A stretch of 64,000 nucleotides of DNA from Ascarosepion bandense (taxonomy: Eukaryota; Mollusca; Cephalopoda; Sepiida; Sepiidae), in contig JBBBDQ010000224.1 of the NCBI GenBank assembly GCA_037127315.1, positions 7,506,001 to 7,570,000 on the forward strand, read 5' to 3'. This document shows, piece by piece, positions 11,223-21,700 of the stretch (positions are counted from its first letter, which is position 1; every line of letters begins with the position of its first letter). The notes under the pieces were generated by a model. The model was given only the letters and a program-made list of their open reading frames with translations, was not told the origin of the DNA and searched no databases. The position numbers and the translations under genes were made by a program.

Positions 11223-13403
11223 ATTCATTCCCTCAGTATTTCTTTCCAATCTCACTCCCCCCAGGATCCCCCTACTCATAGAACCTCCTACCTCTACCAA
11301 AAAGCTGACTGGGAAGCCTTTCGCGATTTCCTCTGCGACGTCCCTTGGGGAAAAGTGTTTGACCTATCAGTTGATGACTGTGCCTCTGAGGTCTCGTCAT
11401 GGGTGAAAGCTGGCATTGATGCCTTCATACCCACCAGGAAGTATTGCTTAAAACCTCATTCCCCTCCGTGGTTCTCTCCAGCCTGCTCAGCCGCCATTGC
11501 CCACAGGAACCATTACTTCCATCTATTCCAGAGACAGCCAACTGATCACAATAGGCGCCTGTTCACATCCGCTCGCAGTGAGTGCAAGAGAACTCTAAAT
11601 GACGCCAAACAGTTGTTTGCGGAGAGAATGCGACAGCACTTAGCTGACCGCAAGTTCGGCTCCAAGGACTATTGGAGGATTTGTAAACGAGTGCTCAACA
11701 ATAGGAAATCCTCAATACCTCCTTTAATCCATGGATTTGACGTTCTCACGTCATCTGCTGAGAAAGCTGAGTGCTTTGCCCGCAGATTCTCATCCAACTC
11801 CACACTCGACTCGTCCGGAGTGCACCCACACGACTTCCCTATTAGAACTGAGGCCAAACTGCATGACGTGTATATTACCCCGACAATAGTATCCAGAGTA
11901 ATTTCAAAACTCGACCCCCATAAGGCGTGTGGAGACGATGGAATCCCGGTGATAGTCCTTAAGAGGTGTGCCCCAGAACTTTCCCCTGTCCTCTCTAAAC
12001 TGTTTAACTACTGCCTTTCTGCTTCCTGCTTTCCTGCATGCTGGAAATTCTCCTCAGTCGTTCCTGTCTTTAAGAATTGTGGTGAACCCTCGGACCCATC
12101 CAACTATCGCCCTATCAGTCTCCTACCAATATTCGGGAAAGTGTTCGAGGCTATAATAAATGCTGAAATAGTTCATCATCTCACCGCCCACAAGCTGTTC
12201 TCCGACAGGCAATATGGATTCCGATTTGACAGGTCCACAGCCGACCTGCTAACTACTGTAACGGAGTACATGCTACAGGCCCTTGATGAGTCTGACGAGG
12301 CTCGCGCGGTTGCTCTGGATATCTCCAAGGCTTTCGACAGGGTTTGGCACCCTGGCCTCCTATGCAAACTACGCGGTTATGGTATTACCGGTCGCCTGCT
12401 TGACCTAATCCAATCTTTCTTAAATAACCGCAAAATGAAGGTCGTTCTGAATGGGCGTGCCTCTTCGTCCTACAGCACGAATGCTGGTGTCCCACAAGGC
12501 TCTATCCTGGGCCCAACGCTCTTCCTTATTTTCATCAACGACCTCCCAGATGAGATCAGGTCCCAAGTAGGCATCTACGCAGATGACACTACAATATACT
12601 CCCGCTCCAGTAAGAAACCTGTCGTGGCGGACAGACATAATCTCGCTGCTGACCTTGAGCGGGATCTACACTCTGTGGTGAACTGGGGCAAGAAGTGGCT
12701 TGTCAACTTTAATTCCTCTAAGACCAAGCTGTTGTCTGTCAACCATTACAGGCAACCTCTTCTGCCTCCCATAAGCATGGACCAGATGATTCTCCCGGAG
12801 AGTAATACACTACGCCTCCTCGGACTTACCCTGTCCTCAGACCTCAAATGGAAGCACTATATTGAATCCATAGCAAAATCTACTGCTAAGAAGATTGGGT
12901 CACTATGTCGATCCAGGATGTTTTTTCCACCTGAATCCATCCTGCATATATACAAGTCAACCATCCGTCCGTGCATGGAGTACTGCTGCCATTTATGGTC
13001 AGGTGCCCCTGCCGTTCTCCTCAGTGTTCTTGACAAGCTCCAAAGGAGAGTCTGTAATGTGATAGGTACTGATCTGGCGACTCGTCTGCAGCCACTTTCC
13101 CATCGTCGAAATGTGGCCTCCCTCTGTCTCTTCTATAAATACTTTCATGGCTTCTGCTCGGATGAGCTTAAGTCACTGATGCCTCCTCAACAGGTGTTTA
13201 CCCGTTCAACCAGACTGGCAACTGGGTCCCACCCATTCACAGTCAGGTTAGCCAAACGCAGACGACAATTCTACTCCTGCAGCTTCCTCTCTCGCACTTC
13301 CCGCCTGTGGAACTCACTCCCGTATTCTTGCTTTCCTGACGGCTACGACCTCCAGAAATTTAAAAGCAAAGTTAATACTCACCTACTAACCACTGGCCTC
13401 TAG
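11223..13403 (+). CDS. Reverse transcriptase ORF of LINE-J (5'-truncated, otherwise intact)
   Basis: An uninterrupted frame of 727 codons after the stop at 11220-11222. No natural start is visible because the 5' end is truncated; a GTG at 11355 is arbitrary. Numbering from that GTG, the RT motifs are NYRPISLLP, the motif A aspartate in LDISKAFD (residue 322), the GVPQG motif (from 378), catalytic YADD (408-411) and a LLGLTLSSDLKWK thumb motif, followed by a conserved C-terminal tail ending near HLLTTGL. It copies element RNA at a nicked genomic target. All catalytic residues are present with no stop or frameshift over 2.2 kb, so insertion is recent, but without the endonuclease this copy cannot be autonomous. 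Confidence 0.92.
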   Translation: MHSLSISFQSHSPQDPPTHRTSYLYQKADWEAFRDFLCDVPWGKVFDLSVDDCASEVSSWVKAGIDAFIPTRKYCLKPHSPPWFSPACSAAIAHRNHYFHLFQRQPTDHNRRLFTSARSECKRTLNDAKQLFAERMRQHLADRKFGSKDYWRICKRVLNNRKSSIPPLIHGFDVLTSSAEKAECFARRFSSNSTLDSSGVHPHDFPIRTEAKLHDVYITPTIVSRVISKLDPHKACGDDGIPVIVLKRCAPELSPVLSKLFNYCLSASCFPACWKFSSVVPVFKNCGEPSDPSNYRPISLLPIFGKVFEAIINAEIVHHLTAHKLFSDRQYGFRFDRSTADLLTTVTEYMLQALDESDEARAVALDISKAFDRVWHPGLLCKLRGYGITGRLLDLIQSFLNNRKMKVVLNGRASSSYSTNAGVPQGSILGPTLFLIFINDLPDEIRSQVGIYADDTTIYSRSSKKPVVADRHNLAADLERDLHSVVNWGKKWLVNFNSSKTKLLSVNHYRQPLLPPISMDQMILPESNTLRLLGLTLSSDLKWKHYIESIAKSTAKKIGSLCRSRMFFPPESILHIYKSTIRPCMEYCCHLWSGAPAVLLSVLDKLQRRVCNVIGTDLATRLQPLSHRRNVASLCLFYKYFHGFCSDELKSLMPPQQVFTRSTRLATGSHPFTVRLAKRRRQFYSCSFLSRTSRLWNSLPYSCFPDGYDLQKFKSKVNTHLLTTGL

Positions 13404-13594
13404 CTCTCTCTCCCCTCCCCTGTATAACCTTCCCTTTCTCTCCGCCCATGTACCTGTCATTGCACCTGCTTTCTCAGTTTTCTATTGTTCCTTTCTAACT
13501 AGCTTGTACTCCTCACTCTTTTCTAATTAATCTTTCTACATTTATGTAACCCCCTGCACATCAGTGGCGTTTCTGCCTTGCTCGGGGTGAAATG

Positions 13595-13625
<31 letters not shown>
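11223..13625 (+). mobile_element. LINE-J: young 5'-truncated Jockey/CR1-group LINE with poly-A tail
   Basis: The insertion carries the linker, reverse transcriptase and C-terminal region of an APE-type non-LTR retrotransposon, a 3' UTR, and a pure poly-A run at about 13595-13625. The 3' end ACATCAGTGGCG...TTGCTCGGGGTGAAATGATTA defines the family and recurs in decayed copies throughout the window. No apurinic-endonuclease sequence is found upstream, so the copy is 5'-truncated, somewhere between 11223 and about 11250, next to a SINE-F head. I could not define a convincing target-site duplication. The poly-A tail favours a Jockey-like over a classical CR1 assignment; the clade is unresolved. 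Confidence 0.9.
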
Positions 13626-13627
<2 letters not shown>

Positions 13628-14810
13628 AAATTTTAGTGTGCTTTGACATAGAAAAAGCGGTGGAAAAATAATGTAATTTATAGATTATTCTCAAAGTCTT
13701 TTAACTGAGCCTAATAACTGATGAATATTTTATGGCATGATAATAAAATAAAAAGTTTACGAGCAAATCTTACAATTAAAATGTGAAAAACTTTTGAATT
13801 CTGAATACTTAAATACGCATACGCGTATGTGAGCATACCCTCTAGTATATTTAACGATATTTATATTGTTGTGGTTCCCGGGAATGGAAAAGGCACAAAA
13901 TAAAAAACAACAAACATGATTTGAGATAGAAAAATAAGTATATTAACGTAAAGAATACAAATTTGAACGAGGGTTAGTGGTCCAGGAATACAGTTAGTAA
14001 GACGGATATATACAATGTTTCTGAAGTGAAGACGTAGTAGAATTAGTATGTCCACATCGGAAGCTGACTGGTGCTATGTAATAATATTCTGGCTGAGTGG
14101 AGCTCAGAGCTACTACGAACTACTGACGTTGTATATTTCGGTATCGTTCGGTATCTGTCGGTATCTCATGGATACCGACATGAATGATAGAATAGGGATT
14201 GTGAGACATAGTAAGGGACCAAACATTGCTTAACGTTACGAAGGATAGGATGTTGTGAAGAGCCTTAGTTATCTATATTTTGAACAAAGACGGCACATAA
14301 AAGACGACGATATAATTAATTTGTTTGTGTGGAAGTCTCGCAACCGATGCTGAGATTCGCTTCTTTCTTAGAATTTGCAGGAATGTAAATTTGTTGTGCA
14401 GACAGAACTATCCCAAAAATTATTTTGTTACATTTCTGCGTCTTTTCTTGTCAATGCTTAATTGTATGGAAAAGGCATGTGTTTTGTGATTCAGTATTCA
14501 TTGACGAGTGAAGAAAGAAAAAAATCTTATCTGTGTTAAATCCTACTCTCGTGAATTGGAGATAATCAGCATTGACAAATTGGTCAATAGTGAAAATGAA
14601 AAAAGTTCTCTTACCTTATGCACAACGCTCGTCTCTCGAAAGCGAAAATGAATGTTCTCAGACGAGAATTTCAATGATATGTTTTAAGTTATCGCTTTGT
14701 TTGTAATTGTTGCACATTGTAATGGCGCTTATTGAAATATTTATAGGTATCTATCAGTCGCAATGATCAGACAAACTAATCAAAGGCAATATGAAATCTT
14801 ATTTAATTTA
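13626..14810. other. Intergenic, nothing recognised
   Basis: AT-rich. A short degenerate reiteration of CGGTATC lies at 14139-14180. Small frames at 13861-14055 and 14048-14233 have no recognisable features. Confidence 0.5.
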
Positions 14811-15022
14811 ATTGTTTGAACAATATTTTAATCGATACTCCTACCTGAGTAGATATTTTGTTTTTAATTTAACAGTATACTTATTTCTACCAGCTTAATT
14901 ATTTATGATAATTTTTGTTACTAAAACATGTGTCATTAGGAAGGATTCGAACTTGTGACTCCTAACAACATGGGGGAAACCACCAAATAATCTGCTGCGT
15001 CTTAGGCCGCTCGACAACAAAT
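14811..15022 (-). mobile_element. SINE-C, copy 1 (near full length)
   Basis: On the minus strand the head reads GTCGAGCGGCCTAAGACGC (A-box region of a tRNA-Leu/Ser-like sequence), then CAAGTTCGAATCC (B box), then an A/T-rich body with TCTACTCAGGTAGGAGTATC and TTGAACAAT at its end. The copy at 46640-46860 matches over about 210 bp in the opposite orientation. The head length fits a class II tRNA with a variable arm. Confidence 0.8.
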
Positions 15023-15194
15023 GATTTCACAGTCTAATCAAAATTAAATCAAGCATTATATAAACAACTTTACATTTTTCGTAAATAGTCATCTTTGCTC
15101 TGAAAGGTATCTTAATGTAAACAAATGTAAACAGACAATGTTACAAGAAGTTTCGGAGATTAACGAAATAGAATTAACAATATATTTAATTTAT

Positions 15195-15290
15195 TTCTTT
15201 GAACATCATTTTTTATCAATATTCATATTTGAGTAAATGTTCTATCTTGTATATTTATATATATAATTCTAACGGGCTTATTATTTATGA
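15195..15290 (-). mobile_element. SINE-C, copy 2 (body/tail fragment)
   Basis: Matches the 3' half of SINE-C (TTGAACATCATTTTTTATCA...GGGCTTATTATTTATGA on the + strand), in the same orientation as the neighbouring copy 170 bp to the left. The head is missing. Confidence 0.65.
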
Positions 15291-15324
15291 GAAAAAAGAA
15301 AACAAAATTTGAGAATTTTCTACT

Positions 15325-15343
15325 GTATGTGTGTGTGCGCGTA

Positions 15344-15410
<67 letters not shown>
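15325..15410. repeat. (TG)n microsatellite
   Basis: A pure (TG)31 run at 15349-15410, preceded by an interrupted TG/CG stretch from 15325. Confidence 0.97.
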
Positions 15411-15411
<1 letters not shown>

Positions 15412-15949
15412 CTCTGAAGTCTAGTACAATATATAAAATTAACCGGTTTTAACAACCAACCAGGTGGTCTTCTCGAATTTTTATTACATTTTCAACTCCC
15501 AGCTGTGCACATCGTAATCATTTCTCCCATTGGTGAAGAAACGTATTGCGTTTGCAGATTTTGGAGCAGTGGACCTGTTAAAAAATGAATTTTTCCGAAA
15601 AGATGAATACTAAAAGTGAAAAGTAAATTACCGAGAAGTATAAAATTGGGAGAGAGGAGCGTTTGAAAAATTAAATTTTATCCAAATTTCTCGATGAATG
15701 TTTTAAATAATTGAAATGCGTACAAATGTTAAAAAGCCGGATTAGTTCATATAAGTATAAACTGGATTTCATGTAAGTTTCCATTGGGAAATCAATTGAA
15801 AATATTGGCATAACTTTGATGTTTACAAAAAACGCTTTTATTATGAATACCTTTAAATTAACAGCCATAATATTAAATAACAGAATTATATTATCTGTAA
15901 TTACAGTTATATTTATTTTTCTTCTTACCCCATGCAAGTCAGTAAACCC

Positions 15950-16620
15950 ACTAAGACAAGGGGTTACTGTGGGATGAAGAATTAGGAATAGAAACGTTAA
16001 TACTGAGAGGGAAGAGAAAAAGAGTCATCAGGTAGACAGTAGATAACGATTAGCATTGCATTTAAATTTTTGCAGGTAGAAGTTGGCTGGAAAAGATGGA
16101 GCCGAAAGTGACTTGCACAAGCAAATTTATTGTTTTACAGCATACCAACCTTAATGGATTATTTATTGCCAACAAGTTATTTTTAGAACAAGTTTGTATG
16201 AATAGAATATGTTATCTTTGTAAAGAATCAGTTAGTAGATCAGGTTTCATAGACGCATTTTTGCAAAGACAATTCTTATCGAAAGTCAAATGTATTACAG
16301 GTAATATACATTTTTGTCAAAAATTAATTGCCGATATTTTTATTATGAAAACTCATTTTTATACTTTCATATTGTTTTGGCTCAAGATTGAGTTTAACTA
16401 TTTGTCTATAGCGGGGACCATAATAGATGCTACCAACCCAACACAAAAGCAATTAAGAGGCGGTTCCACGCTCCTCAAAATCTTCCGATCAGTAACCTTG
16501 CTCTTAGATTGTTATACACAGGATGTCCACAAGGGAGAAGTACGAGAAAAAAAACTGTTAGCATGGTTACATCTAGCCAGCTCAACTGTAAATTGATGAG
16601 AGTCTGACGTCAGTTATGTA
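15950..16620 (-). mobile_element. LINE-J relic split by ~410 bp of unknown sequence
   Basis: 15950-16110 matches the antisense 3' part of the LINE-J relic at 61290-61725 (GATTAGCATTGCATTTAAATT, AAGTTGGCTGGAAA). The next part of the same relic resumes at about 16518 (GAGAAGTACGAGAAAA, CAACTGTAAATTG) and ends near 16620. The intervening 16111-16518 is absent from the other copy. A 166-codon frame on the + strand (16096-16596) spans the insert and antisense LINE sequence and has no recognised domain, so I do not call it a gene. Confidence 0.6.
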
Positions 16621-16935
16621 CTGCGTTTGAATTATACACAAGTCTCTCTCTTATATATATATATACGTAATTACAACACAGCAGCACTAATTATTATAGA
16701 CTAATGTCCGAAAAACCGATGCTAACCTGTCAGTAAATTAAATCGTTAACAACCCAACGAGGACTACCTCGTAGGTTAAATAAAGGGGAAGAAGAAAAAA
16801 GAAACAAATTAAGCACAAGAACAATGCGTCAAGAGCTTGTTTGAAAGAAAAAGAAAAACCCAAGACGAAAACTTTAACAGTAAAGTGCTCTATACGAAAG
16901 TACGAAAGTAGAGCAAAACATACAGTATACTAAAT

Positions 16936-16978
16936 CTAAAAATGAGCCAACACCGACCGCGGTTTCACACAAGGGATC
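16936..16978 (-). repeat. Repeat-E fragment beside a (TA)n array
   Basis: The minus strand contains TTGTGTGAAACCGCGGT, also found at 47249-47265 within a longer dispersed repeat. The preceding CTAAAAATGAGCCAACAC resembles 55212-55228. Confidence 0.55.
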
Positions 16979-16979
16979 G

Positions 16980-16981
<2 letters not shown>

Positions 16982-17027
<46 letters not shown>
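16982..17027. repeat. (TA)n microsatellite
   Basis: Pure (TA)23. Its translation produces a spurious Ile-Tyr repeat frame on the minus strand. Confidence 0.97.
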
Positions 17028-17032
<5 letters not shown>

Positions 17033-17044
17033 AATGTATGTATT

Positions 17045-17430
17045 TTTTTAATCGTTTCACTCCAAGCAAGGCAGAATGCCACTAGTGCGCAGTGAGTTAC
17101 ATAAGAGGTGAGTGATGAGAAAGAGGAACAAGTTACCGGGGGTGTCAGAGAATGGGTAAGAGAAGGATAAGAATACTGGCATAAAGAGAGCTGCATGAGA
17201 GTAGAGTGGAAAGAGAGAACATGATACAAGGGCTGTCAGGGAAAGGATGTGAGTCAAGGAGATAAGATATGGCAATTGACATTGCATATAAATTCTTGGA
17301 TATTTTAGCTGTCTGGGAAGCAATATAGGGTAAGGAATTCTACAGGCGGGAAATGCAAGCAAGGAAGCTGATAGAGTAGAAGTTGGGGTTACATTTGATC
17401 AGTTTCACTGTAAAAGAGTGGCATTTCCTC
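17045..17430 (-). mobile_element. LINE-J 3' fragment
   Basis: The + strand begins TTTTTTTAATCGTTTCACTC, CAAGCAAGGCAGAATGCC and ACTAGTGCGCAG, the reverse complement of the LINE-J 3' terminus with the remains of the poly-A tail on the left. It extends through the 3' UTR into the C-terminal coding part. Minus-strand frames of about 100 codons here are decayed UTR, not genes. Confidence 0.8.
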
Positions 17431-17431
17431 A

Positions 17432-17790
17432 ATCATCATCATGTTCCACTGCCTTCGTATGCGGCAGATTGTGCACTAACACGAGTAAGTTGTCTTTCAA
17501 AAATGTCTATGCATTGCGGTGACGTTGAGGGTAGGCATGCTTCAGCCTAGACCATTCATAGATGTTATCACGCCACATCTTTGAGGGTCTGCCTCTATTC
17601 TTTATTCCCTCAACCATACCTTCTAGGCAGAGTTTTGATAGGCCTGATTTGGAACGCTTAATGTGACTCTAGAGTTTCAAGGTCTTGTTGTGCAAGATGG
17701 TCATAATGGGACTGAGTTCGTTTATTTGCAAAATATCTGTGAATTTGATCTGACCTATCAGTTTATGATCATTCACGAACCATGAATCAG
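17432..17790 (-). pseudogene. LINE reverse-transcriptase C-terminal relic, third family
   Basis: The minus strand translates to the C-terminal signature of endonuclease/RT-type LINEs. It includes LEGMVEGIKNRGRPSKMWRD followed by a W-rich stretch and a run of basic residues, with an upstream block resembling (G)HIKRS. This tail differs from LINE-J, and its GRP motif resembles but does not match LINE-R. It is truncated on both sides and contains at least one stop. Confidence 0.6.
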
Positions 17791-17989
17791 GAGTCGGAAG
17801 CAAGAGGGAGTTCTCTGTCTCTTCAGCCAAAACTCCTAGACTTTATATAGTCTTAAAACTAACACATTTGCTTTTTCAGGCTGTTGCGTTGTTGGCGGAT
17901 GTATGACATCAAAAAAAGGTAGGTAACTATTCTTTTCACCGTGTGTGTACTTTGCTCTTGTTCTTATTATAGGAAATCTGCTAGTTTAT

Positions 17990-19190
17990 GAAATAAAAAG
18001 GAAAAATTAAAATGGAACACCATACTTTTTCCAGTTTCGTGCAGTGTCTGACCGTGGAGTTGAGAGATATGGATTCTTCGCTGACGAACACATTAAACAG
18101 TGTAGTGTTCCTTTCAGAATGCGCATACGTATGGGTTGGCGGGAGGGATGAAGACGCTGCAAAGCGAACAAATATCTTTAACCTCTTCCAGTTATTGCAT
18201 ATTTTGATAATTTTGACTATAGCAGAAAACCACTTAATTCATATAGACACAGTCTTGGGTAGTTTGAGTAAGCATAATCTCAAGTTGAAACCAGCTAATT
18301 GTGAGTTGTTTTACCCGGACTGCACAATTAGTGAAGAGGGAATACAACCAGGTTTCGATAAAGTCAAGGCTTTAAAATCAGTTCAACTCTAACCACTGTT
18401 AGGCAAGTGAGGGCCTTCACTAGAGTGACCTCACACTATCGGCGCTTTATTAGGAATAACATAAAAAAGCGTGGACAGCCGCGATAGATAAGTTTCTTAG
18501 TAAAACTAAGAATGTAAAGTTTGAGGTTGGTGCTTTGTTATACTATAAGAATCACCATAAGAAAGGGAAGTTGGATATGCGCTGATGGTCATATTATTTG
18601 ATCTTCAAAAACTGGTCTCTTATGGAATTAGAGATCAATTAATCGGCTCAGTCACTAAGACGCATGCCCAGCATTTTTGGACGGCGTTCATTGAAGAATG
18701 AAAATTTTCATTACCAAGAGGCTGTTATGGAAAATGCTACTGGCTGTTCTAGTAGAATCCAGCGATTCTGAAAACGAATCCGTGATGGAAGCCGCTGATT
18801 TTTCAGTATGCAAGTGTTAAGACCAACGTGAGAAATCAGATGATGAGTCTGATGTTCCATTAATAGAGCGCCGTATCAAGACACGACGTCAAACGATAGA
18901 TAAAAACGTGTCAACTGTTGATAAAGAGGTTGGAATAGGAGGCGTGACTAGTTATTTATCCATTCTCAAGGTTGATTTCCGAAGCGTGGATTATCGGAGT
19001 CTCCTTATGTAGATCGGGAAGTTTCTGATGAGTCACCTAGCAGCGAGATAAGCGACGATGTCCAAGATGGACAAACATCCATTGAGGCAAAAAGAACTGA
19101 TACGCCTCTACGTTTCATGGATGAACGCAAGACTAAAAGGAGGCAATTGAAAAGTCTTGTAGACTTACTGGCGGTAATGTTGTAAGATAA
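17990..19190 (+). pseudogene. Ty3/Gypsy pol relic with internal deletion
   Basis: The frame ending at 18392 keeps the end of a Gypsy reverse transcriptase: a degraded YxDD region, then HLIHIDTVLGSLSKHNLKLK, PANCELFYP and ISEEGIQPGFDKVKAL. After a stop, a shifted frame continues with a VRAFTRVTSHYRRF-like stretch. Near 18475-18500 the sequence jumps to a post-integrase segment with a decayed GPY/F motif, then an acidic/basic tail (DESDVPLIERRIKTRR; SPSSEISDDV) up to 19187. RNase H and the integrase core are missing. No LTR pair was recognised. Confidence 0.75.
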
Positions 19191-20229
19191 TTTAGGGAAG
19201 AAAAAAGAAGAGAGGAATGAGGAGCGTTATCTTCCTTGTGACAGTGCAGAAGGAAGTTGCAATCCGTATTGAAAACATTAAGTAGTATTTAGAGTGACGG
19301 TGTCATTTTTTGAACTGTGTTAGTTGGGAGTTATATCTGTAGGTGATACGACTAACCCTCCAAGCAAATGACATGTCCATCAGGTAATTTTACTTTGTCT
19401 TTTTTGTTTGCTTGTTCGTTTGTTTGTTTGTTTGTTGTTGTTGTTATTGCTTTCTCGGTCAGACTTTGAATGACATGTAAGGTAGATAATGATAGCTGTT
19501 CTGTGTTCAAACATAGCATCTTTGAAAATAAGAAATTACATGTGTGAAGTTGAACTCGAGCAGAGAAACGCATGGTCTTAATCGAAGTTCATTTTACTCG
19601 ATGTGAACTTGAAAATTAAGGTGTGGTTGATCGCATAGTTGTACATCGAGATGTCTATTGGTATGATACAACGCAGAGAAAAACAAACTTTTGAAAATTA
19701 CAGAACATTTTTCCGATGTGCGTGTGTTCGTAAAAATACAAAAACAAACACTGTGCATTGAATCCGTTATAAGAAGAGTATAACAGACATGAACATCGTT
19801 GAGGTTGTCAATTTCGACGCCCCGATTTTATATTCCAAGACAGAAAAAAGAAAGAAAAAACACACTTGCAAAACGCATTAGTTGTTCACCATCACTAAAC
19901 TGACCACAGATTTGACATAAAAATGCCACTTTAATGAAAAAAAAAAAAACCTAATTCACTAAGACGAAAATGTCTAAACATTGCTTTAACTACTAGTTCA
20001 GCCACAGGAAATTTACGTTCAGGTTTCACCATTCAATAACAGGAGATTATTAAATGACAAAATTGAAAATAAAAACTCTTACATTACACGAAAAAGAGAG
20101 AGAAATAAACAAACACCGGTATAATTCTACATTTAAAAAACACTGAAAATACAAAAACACTCAGCTTAATCATTTTAAAAATTTTGGCTTTTCGATATGT
20201 TTAGATTCAAAGTCTATCCGAAACTATAT
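19191..20229 (+). other. Unassigned DNA, possibly the body of a Helitron-like element
   Basis: No coding region. A TTTG-rich patch (19409-19438) and short A-runs occur. The segment precedes a Helitron-like 3' end; I could not locate the matching 5' TC terminus, so how much belongs to the element is unknown. Confidence 0.35.
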
Positions 20230-20290
20230 AGGACCATGCATTAGTTTTAAAGCTTTCATTACACCCGAGCAACGCCGGGCTGTACTGCTA

Positions 20291-20292
<2 letters not shown>
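20230..20292 (+). mobile_element. Helitron-like 3' terminus, copy 1
   Basis: The sequence AGGACCATGCATTAG...TTTCATTAC is followed by a terminal hairpin CCCGAGCAACGCCGGG (20263-20278), a short spacer, CTAG at 20288-20291 and then T. A short GC hairpin upstream of a CTRR end adjoining a T target is the Helitron 3' signature. About 55 bp are shared with the inverse copy at 54774-54835; the bodies diverge further in. Confidence 0.6.

Positions 20293-20347
<55 letters not shown>
20292..20347. repeat. (TA)n microsatellite abutting the Helitron-like end
   Basis: Pure (TA)28 starting at the T that follows CTAG. Confidence 0.97.
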
Positions 20348-20351
<4 letters not shown>

Positions 20352-20423
20352 GTAAGCCAACTGACATTTATATCTTTGTCAGCCTACGTAGTGTTCAGCC
20401 GACTAGTGTTTGACGAAATATGT

Positions 20424-20526
20424 TACGAAACGAAAATTGAAATTTTTGGCAGAAATGCTGTGGTTAAAGCCAGGAAAAAAAAAGATACTGACTATTCGCC
20501 AAAGAATACTATCCGAGCAGTATATG
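20424..20526 (+). pseudogene. Tc1-like transposase fragment (plus arm)
   Basis: Contains GAAACGAAAATTGAAATTTT and GGCAGAAATGCTGTGGTTAA, which is the transposase stretch before the second catalytic region. It is the reverse complement of 21110-21210 over about 100 bp, so two fragments of the same transposase lie head to head. Confidence 0.75.
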
Positions 20527-20734
20527 TGTAAACCAACCAAGCGAACATTTTAATTTCATTGATTTTTATTGCGCACGTGAATGGGTGTCTACTTACTTGC
20601 TTTATATATATGCATATAATTTTTGTTTTATTTTAAATTAATTTATTTTACATTGCGACACGGAAACTTCTATGTTCCAAGATTTTTACCTAGTCATCAA
20701 GCAATGTTAGATCATTGTTGTGAAAATGATTATA

Positions 20735-21285
20735 TATATATATTTTATTCTTTACAAAATTTCTTTAGTTCACGCACGTTTTGCGGGTTTCTTCATTGAA
20801 TTCTCAGTTTCAGCTCTCTCCATAAATTTTCAATCAGAATAAGATCTGGAGATTAACATGGGCACTTTAGAACGTCTATTCTATTTGAACTTAACCATGA
20901 TTTTGTAAGCTTTGTAGTATGTTTAGGATTGTTGTTTACTTGAATGACACAACATGGTTTCAAGTCCAGCGAATGTGTACTCTGACGCAAATTTATTTCC
21001 CAAATATCCCTATAATATGCTCCATTTATCCTTCCTTTTATTATTTCAATGTTCCCTATACCTTGAACATTAAAACAAGCTCAGGTCATAATTGATCCGC
21101 CTCCAAATTTTACTGCTGGGATAGTATTCCTCGGCGTATATGCAGTGTCTCTCTTTCTCCAGGCCTTAACCACAGCATTTCTGCCAAAATTTTCAATTTT
21201 CGTTTCGTCTGATTAAAGTACATTTTCCCAAAGTGTTGCAGGTTTAATACAATGCACGTTAGCAAAATCCAGTTACATTACTAAC
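20735..21285 (-). pseudogene. Tc1-like (DDE) transposase relic
   Basis: The minus strand reads SDETKI-like (lost by a frameshift/stop), then ENFGRNAVVKAWRKRDTAYT, PRNTIPAVKFGGGSIM, a decayed WGCFS-like region (ACFNVQGIGN) and GRINGAYYRDI. It ends with SPDLILIENLWRELK, a diverged form of the DxNPIENxW motif that keeps its glutamate. Several stops and frameshifts make it inactive. The N-terminal DNA-binding half is not recognised and terminal inverted repeats were not found. Confidence 0.85.
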
Positions 21286-21635
21286 AGCTACATAGCATAG
21301 AAAGTTATGTGCAATATTTCTAAATGCAGGATCTACGTTCAACTCACTCCAATAAACAAGCCGCGAACAGATTTTTTTTATCTTTTTTAAATTGTAAAAT
21401 TTCCTTGTACCTCGAATATCATCCGCACTTACGAAATGTGAATAACTCTCTGATTTTTATTCTGATGGTAGGAGTTATGGCGAAGCAAGCTAAACAAATT
21501 AGAAGATAATAACTTCAAACAAGTGCCAAAATTTAATTATTAAAAAAAATTGATGTAAAATTTATAATTTCTTGTGGTAAATTAATATTTGCGATGAGTA
21601 ACTTTGAATGATTTGGAATGAACTAACAAGAACTA

Positions 21636-21638
<3 letters not shown>

Positions 21639-21696
<58 letters not shown>
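21639..21696. repeat. (TA)n microsatellite
   Basis: Pure (TA)29. Confidence 0.97.

Positions 21697-21700
<4 letters not shown>

Noticed and set aside
16096..16596. 166-codon + strand frame
   Set aside because: It crosses the boundary between an unknown insert and an antisense LINE-J relic, so it cannot be a single evolved gene.
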